This document shows, piece after piece, positions 38,726 to 50,775 of a stretch of DNA of 64,000 nt. Location: contig OX327684.1 of the NCBI GenBank assembly GCA_946807835.1, positions 36,020,501 to 36,084,500 of the forward strand, written 5' to 3'. Position 1 is the first letter of the stretch; each line of letters begins with the position of its first letter. The notes beneath the pieces are model-generated. The model searched no databases and was not told the DNA's origin. It saw only the letters and a list, made by a program, of their open reading frames with translations. A program made the position numbers and the translations under genes. The DNA is from Ailanthus altissimus. Taxonomy: Eukaryota > Streptophyta > Magnoliopsida > Sapindales > Simaroubaceae.

Positions 38726-39385
38726 TTCTTAAAGATTTGAAAGTTGTAATGTAATAATTGTATAAAAATAAATAAATAAACTTAAAGATGCGGTTATTCT
38801 AAATCTTTATTTCAATTATTCCAGTTGTTTACACTTAATGATGCAATTATTTGAATTCTTTGTTATTTAAAAAAAATGTAATGTAATACTTGTCTAAAAA
38901 AAGGCACTCATTAAGATTTGAAAGTTGTAATGTAATACTTGTATAAATAATAATAATAATAATAATAATGTAATACTTGTATTTAATAAAAAAATTATTT
39001 TTAAGTATTTTAAATTTGTAATATAATATTTGTATAAAAAAATTTATACTTAAAGATGCAGTTATTCTAATTGTTTATACTTATTGATTTAAAAGTTGTA
39101 ATGTAATATTTGTATAAATATATATATATAATTCATAAATATTTAAAGTTTGCAATGTAATACTTGTATATAAAAAAATATTCTTAAAGATTTAGAAATT
39201 GTAATATAATACTTGTATAAAAAAAACTAATTTTTAAAGATTTGAAAGTTGTAATGTAATACTTGTATAAAAAATAAAAATAAATTTTAAAGATTTAAAA
39301 ATTTAAAAATTTAAAAATTGTAATGTAATACTTGTATAAAAAAATATATAATTCTTAAAGATTTAAACAAAAATGAATTTGTAAT
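38726..39385. repeat. Degenerate ~45-55-bp minisatellite (about 9-10 units)
   Basis: The unit TTAAAGATTTGAAAGTTG followed by TAATGTAATACTTGTATAAAA repeats in one direction with variable A/T spacers, near 38731, 38913, 39005, 39085, 39135, 39183, 39234, 39285 and 39350. Units differ by substitutions and by poly-A or TA expansions. An inverted copy lies about 0.6 kb to the right. Confidence 0.8.
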
Positions 39386-39943
39386 GTTAGGATTTTTGGT
39401 TGAAATGAATGACATTTTAATAGTTAAATTAATACCTTATACAATAAAAAAACCGTTGTATGCTCCAAAAGATAGATTATTACATGCTTAATTTGGCATT
39501 CAAGTAACTACTTCAAATGAAACTTGTCTAAAATTATCTATAAATTGTAGGAGTCGAATTATTAATGTGAGATAGATCAAAACAATGGGAGATCTAGTTA
39601 CAATTCACAAATGATATATGTATATATTTTACAGAAACGTAAAATCAAAGTAGGTGAAAAAAATTCAAAGACACGAAAAGCCCGAGTACTTGTGTATCAA
39701 GCCTTGTGCAATATGTCATTTGAATATTCAAGATAGACCACATTAAACCTTTTAGTGAAGTGGGCTTGGTTGAGATTTATAAGGAAAACAATTATAATGC
39801 ATTTTATTTCAGAGGTAATTCTATTTAGTTTTTAGATATATGAGTTAATTAAAAATATATATAAAAATTCAATGTCTTATTAACGACGTTAATTCTAAAT
39901 ACAATAAATATTAATAAACAAAAAAGATATTGTCTATTTTGTT

Positions 39944-40013
39944 TATTATATTACAACTTTCAAATTGTTAAGAATTGTTTTTTTTAATACAAGTATTACA
40001 TTACAATTAAAAA
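39944..40013. repeat. Inverted copy of the minisatellite unit
   Basis: On the plus strand this reads TATTACAACTTTCAAATTGTT, then AATACAAGTATTACATTACAA. That is the reverse complement of the 38.7-39.4 kb unit. Together they could fold into a long imperfect hairpin. Confidence 0.75.
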
Positions 40014-41332
40014 ATTATCGGAATCAATTGGTATCCTATTTAGGCTGAATTAACCATTAAAGCCCTAAAAGGCAATGCAAGGAAGATATATAACAAATAA
40101 ATACTTAAATTGTTATTATCTCTCATAATCTCAAAGTCTTCAAATTATTTATACTAATCCTACACCTATAATATAAAAGCGGGTCTAATATAATAAAATA
40201 AAGATATATAAAAAATTTAATAAGACTTTGTAACTTTAATACTCACAAGCCCATAAAAAAAAAAGATTAAATTAGGGATGAACATGTTGGTATAAGTAAA
40301 ACCTTGAAAATCTCTACTTATACTCTAAAATCAAAATCTCCATTTACAATATTCTTATATTTTATGTATTTTTTTATATATTTATTATTAACTTAAGCAT
40401 AAAAGAGTTATTATTAAAAATAAATTTCAACTTTGTTTAACCATATATATGATTATAGGAGTAACTGAGATTCTAGCTTGCATCAAGATAAATTATCTCA
40501 ATCAAACTTTGCGAGAGATTCAATAAATCGTTCTAAAAGAAAAATCAACTCTTAGACTCATAATTTCTCAAACTTTCAAATCAACAATAATGTTAATTTT
40601 AATGAATATATCATGCCATTTGATTTTTTTGTTTATTTGATCTATCTTTGATGTTCTCACATAATTTGATTTGTAAATAAACTTTCGTTTAATTATTTGC
40701 AATGGTAACTTTATATAAAGCTACGAGGTCCGATTTACATATATTATATCTCTAATCATACAAACATTTTTATTTGTAATGTTGTTAATGCAGTTGACAC
40801 GACAGATGATATTATAGAGCGCGAATGCAATCGAGTGCGAGCTTCAAGTTTTCATGCACGAATAATAAGAGAGTGAACATTTACTTATATATTTTTGTAG
40901 TAATTTTTTTATTAAACATCAAATTAATATTTTTTAATTAAAAATCAAAATTTCATAAATCTCATGTTTACAAAGTGTATAAAAGTCATTTTTACAAGTT
41001 AAAATTGATAAAATAATATTTTAATTGCAAAAATAAAAACTAATAAAAAGGTTGCGAGTGTCATTATTTTACAAAAAAACAATTTAATTATCATTTATAA
41101 TTCTAAAAAAGTGAATTAAATTAAAAAAGAAAAAGATTGAAAAACTTATGATTCGCGGGCTAAAATCTAAAAGGCCCCCAACGTTGGATCACAAATGATC
41201 CAACACAATGGTCGGGTCGGAGTTATCAACGCCCATGGCCGATACAGATTGCTCACATATTACAATTACAAGTGAGAAGAGTCTCGCCGAGATAGCAGCG
41301 AGAAACCATCCCTTAAACGAAATTCCGTTCAA
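40014..41332. other. AT-rich intergenic DNA and 5' region of the RHIP1-like gene
   Basis: AT-rich DNA with no gene up to about 41150. The last ~180 bases before the ATG at 41333 are GC-balanced (AAGGCCCCCAACGTTGG near 41171) and likely contain the promoter-proximal region and 5' UTR. No clear TATA box is seen at a fitting distance. Confidence 0.4.
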
Positions 41333-44300
41333 ATGGCAACGGTTGCGGAATCATCAAAGGAGGAGAAGCCAAACGTGGCAGCAGCGAGCGACGTCGTTTT
41401 AAAATCGAAAACCCTAGAAGAGGCCAAGCCATGGATTGAGTACGCGCTGCAACAAGCCATGATTTACCAGAAGATTGTCGAAGAGTCAATCGACTCCGCA
41501 ATTGAAGCTTCCAGATCTCGCCTCTCTCAAATTCGCCTCACTGCTTCTGCTCATTTCCAGCAAACCGTCGTAAAACTTCTAGAACTTCTCAAGCTTTTTT
41601 TTTTAAAATTTATTTGGTTCCTCATGGAAGTAAAAGAAAATGAACCGACTAATTATCCTGTTTGGTTTTATGAATTTTGTTTATATACGAGGAATTAAAT
41701 ATAGAATTGTGGTTTTTATCTTTATTTCATATGATTATTATTCCTTTTTTTAAAATTTTTGTATTTTTTAATATATATGTAGTAGGATTCCAAAGAAAAT
41801 TCTCAAATATGCAGTGTCAATCTCGAAGACATCAAAGGATTATTCTTATTGATTGCCAAGAAATTTTGGAACATTAGGAACTGGAATATTCTGTTGATGA
41901 TTTACTTTCGGAAATTAGATACTAATTATAAACTACTGTCCAGTTGGAAAAGGTATAATTTGGTGGAAGTTCTGCCATTTTGAGTCGAAATTGAATTAGT
42001 TTAAATATGCTTCAAAATCTGGAAGTTTATCTATATAGACTACGGGACTGAATAAGTTGCATTTGATTATTGAGTATAGGACTCTCTGCATGATGTGAAA
42101 TCTGAGTATGCTGTTTATGAGGATATAGCAATTGGGAAAGTTAAAGGTTTGTTTTGTTCATCTGCATTGTTTAAGGGATGCTTGTTACTTTTAAGTTTCA
42201 CCTTGTACTTTTTAAGTTATGCTTATGAATTTTTGTTGCAGATGGTGTTAATCTTGCAGCTTCACATCCATTGATTACAGGCGGAGTTGCTATTGGCATA
42301 GGATCTGTGCTATTGAAAAGTATGGTACCAACTAAGTCAGTTTATGCATTTTCCATCGATTCTTTAAACTTTAATTTTAGTTTTGTAGTGGCTGAAAGGT
42401 GTTATTTTGACAATTACTCTGATGATGTTGATACCTATTCTTCTGCACGGTTCTTGGTTTTATTTTCTAAGTTCTATGAGAGTTTATAGCATACACATTT
42501 GTGTTTTATAGGTCAAGAATTTGCATATGCTTAAGAGACCAACTTCTTGTAGACACTTTTGTTTACCTCATAATGTTACTCAAATTTTGAATTTTGTCAA
42601 TTTCTAACAATTGCTTGTAACCTAATTCAATCTAACATGCAGGACCAAGGCGTTTCTTGTATTACAACACCCTGCGCTTTTTTGTGAACGAAGAGGTGAG
42701 CATTTAACTATTTCCTTTTTTCTTTTTTCCTTTCTTTACTTGGCACATAATACTAGTGCACTAAGCCAGATCGAACCCTGAGCTCACCCTCCACTCCATT
42801 CTCAGATGACTGGATATGTCATATGGCTGATGGGGTTTCTTTTCTTCTTATATGGGTGATGGTTATGAGTAATTTTGCACTGTGATAGCATTCAGTCAAT
42901 TTCAATTTTCGATTCACACCTTTCAATTTGAACTGCAAGTGTCCAGATCATAGTGGATCTTATTTATGGACTACTTGAAAGGGAAATTGTGATAGTTTTA
43001 TGGCATACGTGCAATTGGTGTTCCTTAAGCAAAGATGGATATTTCAATTCTAGGCCTGTTAGACTGTTATAATTTATTTTTCCGTTGTTTCTATTTGCAG
43101 TCCTTACTCTCCAGAGCTGATACTAAAGTAAAGGAATTGCGACAATCGATTGACCGCCTGAAGGCTGAAAGTGAGAAGTTGGAGGTAACCTTCCCTTGTC
43201 AAGTTGAATAATGATGATGCAGAGTGAATGGTTTTGTGCTGTTTCAAACCTTTCCTCCGCAACAGGTCATAAAATGAATGACTTTTATATATTGTCTGTG
43301 TACAATCATTTTGATTTTTCTCTGCCACTTCCAGTGGATAAGTGTCAAGATCTACAGCATCCTTTATAAAAAAGAAAATATATTGATGGGAAGCAAAATG
43401 ACTCAAGAAAGTAATGTGGGTCAATGGGAACTTTAATCCCTTTTAAAAAAGCATTTTTCATTTTTTTTTCTCTACTTTTTTCAGTTAATGTCTGCTTTAC
43501 ATCATTGGTTGGTCAACTAAGCATTTCTTAGAATGGAATTCAATGTTCTGTTATTGATTTCAGAGGGTGGCATCAGTAGCAGAAGATGAGTTGATTCGAG
43601 GGAGGATGAAACTCAGGTTAGTGATTTTAGATGAAGGGCAGTGTTATATTCATTTCTCCACAGCTGATTTTTTCTGTACAAATATTTTCCATCGTGTTCA
43701 GGCAAGCAGGCAAGCAGATCCAAGGAGTTATTCACTCAGCTTATAAGATTGAAAGACAAGCAGCAGGTATGTAAATACTTCTAAAACCTATACAGATGAG
43801 AACTCTCATTATTGTGGTCTTAAAGTTGGTCTTTTTAATTCATCAGGCTTGAAAGATATTCTTCGAGAACTTCCTAGAAGAGAAGCATCTCGGTTCCGGT
43901 CACAAGTAAGATTTTATCCTGACACATGAAATTAGTTTTCAAATTTCAATTAGGAAAGATTGAGAAATGTCTGATGTTGTATTTGTAAATGTTTATGTTC
44001 ATTGTTTGATATTTAATCATAAGAGCTGAATGTCAATCAGGAAAGAATATATTGTGCCAAAAATGTTCTCCTATTTCTTGGAAGGTTTAACAAGTAACAA
44101 GTTGTAAAACATTAGAGATCAATGCATAGATTTGAATTCATGTGTTGATTAAGCTGCGTTGCAGTAATTAACCACTTATCTTGTAGTTATTACCCACAAT
44201 ACAAAAACATTGTTTTGCTGATGAATTGCGTATGTATGCTTTCTCCTAGGTCCATAAACTCAGATGATTCGGTTGTGATCACAGGTTTCTTTTGCTAGGC

Positions 44301-44425
44301 AAGAATATCACTTATTTGAGCTTGTTTATTGGCAGGTTTCCAACATTGCTTCCGAGGCAAAGCAAGAAAGGAGTGCTTTAACCAAGGAGGTTTCAAAAAT
44401 CAGTAATTATGGAATCTCAGTCTGA
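41333..44425 (+). CDS. RHIP1: RHIP1-like (RGS1-HXK1-interacting protein 1) membrane/coiled-coil protein, 9 exons
   Basis: Exons 41333-41569, 42080-42146, 42242-42319, 42643-42695, 43101-43184, 43564-43616, 43702-43766, 43847-43905 and 44336-44425 sum to 786 nt, giving 261 aa. The protein starts MATVAESSKEEKPN, has the conserved EEAKPWIEYALQQAMIYQK helix, and a hydrophobic segment (about residues 107-126, ASHPLITGGVAIGIGSVLL) followed by KRPRRFLYYNTLRFFVNEE. After that comes a coiled coil (about 146-200, RADTKVKELRQSIDRLKAES), and the end is TKEVSKISNYGISV. The order matches plant RHIP1, named for linking RGS1 and hexokinase 1 in glucose signalling. That role is known from the Arabidopsis homologue and not visible here. 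The exon 1 donor (GTC|GTAAAA) was chosen because it joins in frame to DSLHDVKSEY. The longer open frame at the exon 1 end reads into the intron. Confidence 0.88.
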
Positions 44426-45839
44426 GAATTGTGTCATCTGTACACATTTCGCATAGCAATGATGTTGACTTGTACTAATTCAAATGCTAAGAGATGCTTC
44501 TTTTCTACAAATTTAAGTTTTGGAATTCGGTTACAATTAAGGACACTGGTATTGATGCTATCTTTCTCAGAGAGGAGATTCAGCTATACATTCAGAGTCA
44601 AGTGTGGTGATGAATGACGATGCATATAAACCATTTATCGGCTGCGGAGTAATCTAAATAACTCATGAGTCGAGAGTTTTATTTGTATTTCAGTTGATTC
44701 ATTTTGAGGCCTTATTTGGAAGGGCATGTTTTTCTGGCCTAATAATATAAACGTCTACAATTTGTACGGTAGATTTTAATGCCTCTATTTCGGTAGCCAT
44801 ATGTGTGTGAATTTGTAATGCCAGCAAAGCACATGTTCTTCTTGGGCTTCTTTTTGCATATTTTATGTCTCGGTTGCACTAAAATGCCTCGATATTCTGA
44901 CCTCCTATTTACATTTTTAAGCTGTAATTCTGAAAGCCGCCGACAAAGTTTTCCCATCGTAGCGCAAGAAGTTTGTAAATTTTAGTTCCACAAAGTTCCA
45001 TGCAGCCTACAATTATTAGATCTTGGCCTGACCCGAAAGAAAAAAAAAAAGGCAAATTGTGTGTTTACGTAATATGTCATCTGTATCAAATACCTATAAT
45101 CTCAGTGTGACTTTAATATCCTAAGATTTCAGATCGCTAATTCACGAATGAAAAGGGTATCAATCTAAATCACATGATTGATCCATAAACAATGTAACCT
45201 ATATTCTCTCATCACCCATCACGTGATATTCAATTACACTCATCAGACGTTAAGCATTGAGCCCCCACGGCCACAAAAACCCAAGCAATAAGCAGGCAGC
45301 AGTGATTCCCTATCAGAATCAGAAGATAACACAGAGCTCCCCCAGCAGTATCCGGTTAACGGGTCCCCCACCACCAGCTGATCTGAACTCACTTACACTC
45401 TCAGAGATAATGGAAAGCCTCTTACACTCTAATTCTAATTCCTCTTTCCATTTATTTTTCTTTTTTAATTTACTTCACTTACTTAAAAACACCACTGGCT
45501 TTGCCCTTCGCTGCCCTCGGTTTCCATGTGAGAACCGGGAAGAGAGAATATTCGCTCAGCCTCCCATCACGTGGATGGTCACTCCCCTCGTCACACTAAC
45601 ATCATTACTCTCTCTTACTTTTTAACAAGTGTTAAAATACCGCGCCACGCAATGGGTGGTTGAAACTTTTTAAAGGTTTTAAAACCGATGCTTTTTTTCC
45701 CCTGTTCTCTCGATAGAGACAAAATTTTAAAAATATAACAAATAAAACGAAAGAAAATGGAAAATTTAAAGGATTTTGATAACATGACCGAACGAGTACT
45801 ATTCTTCAATGAACATCACAGACCTAAGATCATGACAGG
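44426..45839. other. Convergent intergenic region between RHIP1 and GATA genes
   Basis: This holds the 3' UTRs of both genes, which converge. A 122-codon open frame on the plus strand (45257-45625) lies here. It has a Ser/Pro-rich start and a phenylalanine-rich low-complexity middle, and it resembles nothing I know. Sequence around 45240-45600 is more GC-balanced than typical intergenic DNA, so an untranslated exon or short RNA is possible but unsupported. Confidence 0.4.
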
Positions 45840-46729
45840 TCAGCATACTTCAAAGTTACGCTGGTGATGGTAGATTTGGCCCTGCTCCTGTCCCTGCTGT
45901 TGTTGCTGCCTCAACAGCTCCTTCTGCCTTCGGAGCTCCAAGACCTTGCGATGTGAATTCGAGTGCTGAGTCAGCACAAATGTCGGGCTAGCGGCGGGTC
46001 GGTATTCGGGCACAAGCCGACCAGACTTGTAGCGCACGCCGCACGCGTTGCATAGCGTCTTGGGGCCCAGCGGGCCCGTCCGCCACTGCGGCGTCTTCTC
46101 CGACGCGCAGTGCGTGCACCTCCTCACCCCGCCTTCCGGAGTTGGCGACGATTGCCGGTGGGTTTCTCTCTTCGACTTCGAATTCCCGGTCTCGGATGAC
46201 GACGTCCAGTTCCAGGTGGTCGTGTTAGTTGTTGAATTCGTCGCTTTCGAGCGCTTGCTGCGTCCTCTTCCTGACAACGACGTGTCCGATCGGACAGTCA
46301 AAGTCCCGTCGATCGAGTTTGCTGAAAAGTCCGTGAAGGAATCGTCTACGAATTGCGATAACCACTCAAGCTCAGCCACGTCATCACTCTACAGATTAAA
46401 ACGGTAAAAATTTAAGAAAATAAATTTGAAAATATACTCAATTTCAATTAAATTTATTATAAAAAGAAAAGAAAAGAAAATATGAAACGTACGGGGACAC
46501 AGAGGTCGTCGGTAAAGTCGGTGGAGAGAGAGGAGTGATTAAAGGAGCTAACGAACGAGTGTTGCGGAGGAGGGAATTGGTTGGGGTCGGCGGTAACGGT
46601 GCCTGTGTTGGCGTCAGTGGCGGCGACAGCGGAAGAAGAGGAGGTGAAGAGCTCGTCGTTAGAGAAATCAAGAAGGTCGTCAATGCGGAACAAGTCTTGA
46701 GTGGTTGTGGAGAGACTGTACATATCCAT
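45840..46729 (-). CDS. GATA4-like: GATA zinc-finger transcription factor, GATA2/GATA4-like (subfamily I)
   Basis: Two exons, 46493-46729 (79 codons) and 45840-46388 (182 codons plus stop), give 261 aa. Exon 1 has the subfamily signature [20 protein letters not shown] then DFSNDELF, and DFTDDLCVP. Exon 2 continues [18 protein letters not shown]. The type-IV zinc finger C-x2-C-x18-C-x2-C is at about residues 170-195 ([12 protein letters not shown]...LCNAC), followed by the basic [20 protein letters not shown] and [17 protein letters not shown] Gln-rich tail ([11 protein letters not shown]) precedes the stop. Arabidopsis relatives bind WGATAR sites and act in light and brassinosteroid responses. 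The exact orthologue (GATA2, 4, 9 or 12) cannot be fixed by eye. Confidence 0.93.
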
Positions 46730-47000
46730 TTCTGTATGAGCTTGGATTGGCTCTCTCGATCAGCTCAGCTCAGCTCAGCTCGTACCTCAAGAGAGTTGAG
46801 TGAGCGAGTGAATATGTATGTATGTGAGAGAGAGGAAGGGGGCTTTAATGATTAAGGTTATAAGAGGAAGTTGAAATATTGAAGGCAGATGGGGGCAGAG
46901 GAACGTGCAGGGAGTGACCATGCAGTAGAGAGAGACACCCTTGCTGTGTCTTCTTTTCTCTCTCCCCATCACCACATTCGGATGTATTTATAGTATGTAT
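46730..47000 (-). promoter_or_regulatory. 5' UTR and core promoter of the GATA gene
   Basis: On the minus strand a TATA box CTATAAATA lies at 46985-46993, about 255 bp upstream of the ATG. Between them are CT/GA-rich tracts (GAGAGAGAGG near 46826, AGAGAGAGACACC near 46926), common in plant 5' UTRs. There is also a four-unit AGCTC repeat at 46761-46781 close to the start codon. Confidence 0.55.
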
Positions 47001-50000
47001 AAAATTTTAAAATATTGATTTTAGAATGGCCAAGTGCATGGATGGTTTCATGTTGTCATGGACAAATGGCCCCATACGCGAAATGAATCCTTCTGTCCTC
47101 GACCTGTAAGTTTCGAGCGAAGGGACGTCTGGTATATTAAAATTTTATTTACATTATTAAATATCGAAATCTGTTAATTTTAATTTTAATTTTATTAAAA
47201 ATATATAAAATTATCATTAAATTTTGTTATAACTAAAAAAAATTAATTAAACTGTTATTAAAAATGAGATTTAAACATTTGTCATTGCTAAACTATTCAA
47301 TAAATGGAGTTTAAATGTCGCTTTATGAGCTCGCGAATTGATAAATTCGTGAACAAATTAATAATTTTCTATTTTACCTTCTCTTTTATTAATTTTAATA
47401 AATTTTATTATTTTATAAAAATATAAATAAAATTTTAAAAATTTATATATCACAATCATCTAACCTTAAAAATTCAAATGTTATTTTCTCTCTCTAATAA
47501 CCAGTAATTATCGTGTACCATAACAAAATGTTGTAGACGATATCCATTTTTCATTGCCACATCATTCACGTAATAAAAATAGACTGACATCCGCACCTCT
47601 AAAGAACGCTTAATTAAAATTATTGATTACATATTATTTTAAAATTTTAATTTAAAAAACCGAAAATTACTCATGCACGTAAAATTATATCAATTTTATC
47701 ATCGTCAGAATAAACTAAAAACAAAAGAAACATTATCTTCTTGCAATTGGTCAGGCACAAAATGAAATTGTCTGCGATCAGGAAGAAAAAGGCAACTGTG
47801 GTTCGAGAAACTTCCTATACTTGCCAGTTACGCTGACACGTGGTGCTGATAGTAGCTAGTGGATCCCACCGTGTACACGTCAAAAGACAACAGAAGGAAA
47901 AAAAAAAAAGGAACGGCAAGAGCAAAGAAAAAGGGAACATGGAACGGAGCGGTTTCCGCTTCCGAGTGCCGTTGCGTTTAGCTGAGTTTAAATTACCCCT
48001 GCCGCCAACCTCTCTTCCACGTTATATATTCATTGAACGCAAAAGCGGAAAGAGAGACAATAATGTATTATTATTATTTAATGATTAATTAAACTTACTG
48101 CCGACAACTAGTTGCAGCTGGCAATCTTATAGCTATAAAAACTAGAGCTAGAAGCAGCGGAAAAAAATACGGAAATAATTAATTGTTCCAAAAATAAATA
48201 ACAGAAGGCACGTGTTCGAAGCAGACGTCGGTGAGTTGCATTTTGGAGGCGATATTAACACTGTCAGCCATGAGTTGGTATAATTTTAATTACATGTTAA
48301 ACAAAATAAAAAAAGCTTAAAAATAATATAATTATTTATATGAACAAAATATAATTTAAAAATATTTTTATTTTTTTAATTAAATAAAAAAGAATAAAAT
48401 ATAGTTAAACTAAAGCTGCTTATCTCATAAGGAAACAGTGTCAAAAACCTATTTTGGCGGTGGGGGGAGATTATTGACTGCATAAAAGTACTAACTGTAC
48501 GATGCGCATTCGCTTTTGATGTACGGTACGTAAAAACTTTCTGATTGATTGATTGATCAATTGCCTTTTTGGCTTTTGGAACTTTGATATGACGTGAGAA
48601 CGTGTGATTGTGAAGGCTTTTGCCAGCTTGGAAATTTCACCGGCGCCACCGTCGTCTTACTCTCATCTATCGTTGTTTGTAATTTTTTTTATTTTTTATT
48701 TTGGACTCTCTGTCAATGCCTATAAATTATGTGAATAGACCAAATTCTACTATATTTATGCACGTGATTTTGCTCATTAATCCAAGAATCTGGAATTAAT
48801 GTTTGAAACTTCAATTAAATATTTGATAAATGAACAAGAAACCACATCTATCACTGCTTTTGAATTACGGTTGTAGATTAAGTATTATATCACTTCAATT
48901 AAATATATAAAATTCTCAAATAATATTATTATCACGTAATAATTATATAATTTCAATTAATATTTATCATTTTCGACTTTTTGATTTGGAAATTTAATTT
49001 TCTTTGACACGGAGGTGTGAGATTTAAATTTAGACTCTTTATTAAAAATAGAGATAGTTAACTCTTCAGCCATTTCCCTGTTAACACAATTAGGATTCGC
49101 AAAATGATTGTAACAGAAAATTTAGTTAGTTTTGTTTATATTTATTTAGGCATTGGTGGGAGAGATCTCGTATCATGTGACATGGCAGGATTACGCATGG
49201 CGATCCCAAAGCAGCTGCATTGGCACGTGATTAGTCATGTGCTTATCAATAATTAAGGATTATAAAATAGCGATCCAAGTAAACATACTAATTAATTCCA
49301 GTGCAACGTCTTTCTGTTTGGAAACCCCATAATGCCATTCTCTATGTGCACTAATAAGTTTGCAGGCATATGAACAAACACCAAACCCATAGCTTCAAAA
49401 TGAATACCTATCGCACAAATTCTTTATTAAAGTGGTGTGGGTTTAAATCTCTCTCTGCATATATAAATATATATTAATAAGTTGATATTTCACTAAAAAT
49501 TTAAATATTTAAAAGGAATTATTAATTGAGATAAATTAAAGGAGTTTTGATAAATCTTTTAAGATATAATATATATGTTTTTTATTTAAAAAAACTCGAG
49601 AGATCTCCACCAATAATAAAATTATCTTTGAACACAAGATACACAATCATAATAATTTTTTAAATAAATTAAAATTATTTAAAGATGTAAGAATCTAACC
49701 CGAAAAAAGTATATATATATTTTTTAATAAAAAAGGTATGATTACTAGTAAATAGTAATGTAAAAAGAAAAGTTTACAATGGTGGGTAGGAAGACAACTA
49801 CATGCCGTGCATTTAATGGGCCTGTGTCGGTGGACATGGGTCGTGGGCCCGAGTTGCGTGAGAATATATATATATATATATTTAAAAAAAAAAAAACAAC
49901 CACAACAACAAAAGAAAAGAGAATACCTCTGCCTCTGGCACATGGATAGCGTCGAGTATTGGAGACAGCTCCATCGTATAACATACTCGCGCACGCACAC

Positions 50001-50445
50001 GAACTTATTTCTCGCCACAATGGTTAGATATTTCGTCATCATTCGACCATAACATTACATCGGCCCCCGTTGATTTTTCCAGACCGAAACATAAGTTCAC
50101 GATCATGATCGTCAATTTTCTAAGCCAGCATTTGAAGAAAGATTTTTTCTCAAACGATATTACCAATACCCCACTACTTTATTTCGACCATGATAAGAGC
50201 TGCGATGAATACTGTTTTTCATGCAAATGGCATATGTATAATATTGAAGGATACGAATGGAATTGTGTATATATTTTTTTACAATAAGATCGTAATATTG
50301 GGAAAAAAAACAATTTCTTGTATCCAGTAATTAGAAAATAATTGGAATTATAGTATTCCAATGGTATTTATTCCTTTTCTACAACTGATAGATAGATATG
50401 GTTGTTTCAAATATTGCGCGCTAAATTAAGACCGAACATTCAAAA
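47001..50445. other. Intergenic DNA between the GATA gene and the tRNA cluster
   Basis: Mostly AT-rich with simple repeats, including a TA run followed by a poly-A run at about 49863-49893. A GC-balanced patch at 47760-48060 contains a TATA-like TTATATATTC (near 48022) and an open frame of 82 codons, but the frame has no recognisable domain. No transposon coding sequence is seen. Confidence 0.45.
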
Positions 50446-50503
50446 GTTCATAAGACGGTGCCGTGACTTCGATTGAAATATAAGTGAAAAGCAGCAAAAA
50501 GAT

Positions 50504-50576
50504 TTCCGTTGCCGGAAATTGAACCCGGGTCTTTCGGGTGAGAGCCAAATATCCTAACCGACTAGACTACAACAGA
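50504..50576 (-). tRNA. tRNA-Glu-CTC: tRNA-Glu (anticodon CTC), probably functional
   Basis: On the minus strand the 73-nt sequence folds as a tRNA. The acceptor TCTGTTG pairs with CAACGGA (one G-T pair). The D arm is in TAGTCTAGTCGGTTAGGAT, the anticodon loop CTCTCAC gives anticodon CTC (plus-strand 50540-50542), and the T arm CCGGG-TTCAATT-TCCGG is closed. A TTTTT Pol III stop follows within a few bases on the minus strand. Internal A box (TAGTCTAGTCGG) and B box (GGTTCAATT) are near consensus. Two G-T pairs in the acceptor and anticodon stems are slightly unusual for a plant Glu tRNA. Confidence 0.8.
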
Positions 50577-50658
50577 TTGATATTTTATAGCTGGAAAATA
50601 ATTAATAAATTAATCCAATTGAATACAAATTACCCTAATACATCTGGAAAAAAATTAT

Positions 50659-50704
50659 TTCTGTTGCCCCGAATCGAACCCAGGTCCTTCGGGTGAGTGC
50701 CGAA
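50659..50704 (-). pseudogene. tRNA-Glu fragment (3' half only)
   Basis: On the minus strand TTCGGCACTCACCCGAAGGA then CCTGGGTTCGATTCGGGGCA matches the anticodon arm to T arm of tRNA-Glu. The anticodon loop is altered and the 5' half is absent. It lies between the two longer copies. Confidence 0.75.
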
Positions 50705-50775
50705 TTCAAATTATTCATGAGACGGTAACGTGCAGAACTCCAATTGAGATTTAAGCGAAAAGCTGCAAAAAAAAC

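Noticed and set aside
38726..39385. CRISPR-like array
   Set aside because: Repeats are regular only loosely, spacers are A/T runs and not unique sequence, and the host is a plant. It is a degenerate minisatellite.
41333..41698. 121-codon open frame read as a single-exon gene
   Set aside because: Only the first 79 codons are real coding sequence (RHIP1 exon 1). The rest runs into intron 1 past a GTAAAA donor, and the family alignment continues in exon 2 at 42080.
43104..43424. 106-codon minus-strand frame
   Set aside because: It covers RHIP1 exon 5 and intron on the opposite strand with no family features.
46048..46407. 119-codon plus-strand frame over the GATA gene
   Set aside because: It is the antisense of the GC-rich GATA exon 2 and has no domain of its own.
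46444..46683. 79-codon minus-strand frame in GATA exon 1
   Set aside because: It is a shifted frame of exon 1. The frame from 46729 holds the conserved GATA2/4 start.
47840..48088. 82-codon plus-strand frame in a GC-balanced patch
   Set aside because: Very Lys/Arg-rich start from an A-rich tract, no recognisable motif, and no splice context. Composition alone does not support a gene.
49695..50052. Three overlapping frames (81-115 codons) near 49.7-50.05 kb
   Set aside because: They cross a TA and poly-A microsatellite and give Tyr/Ile/Lys repeat runs. They are low-complexity artefacts.
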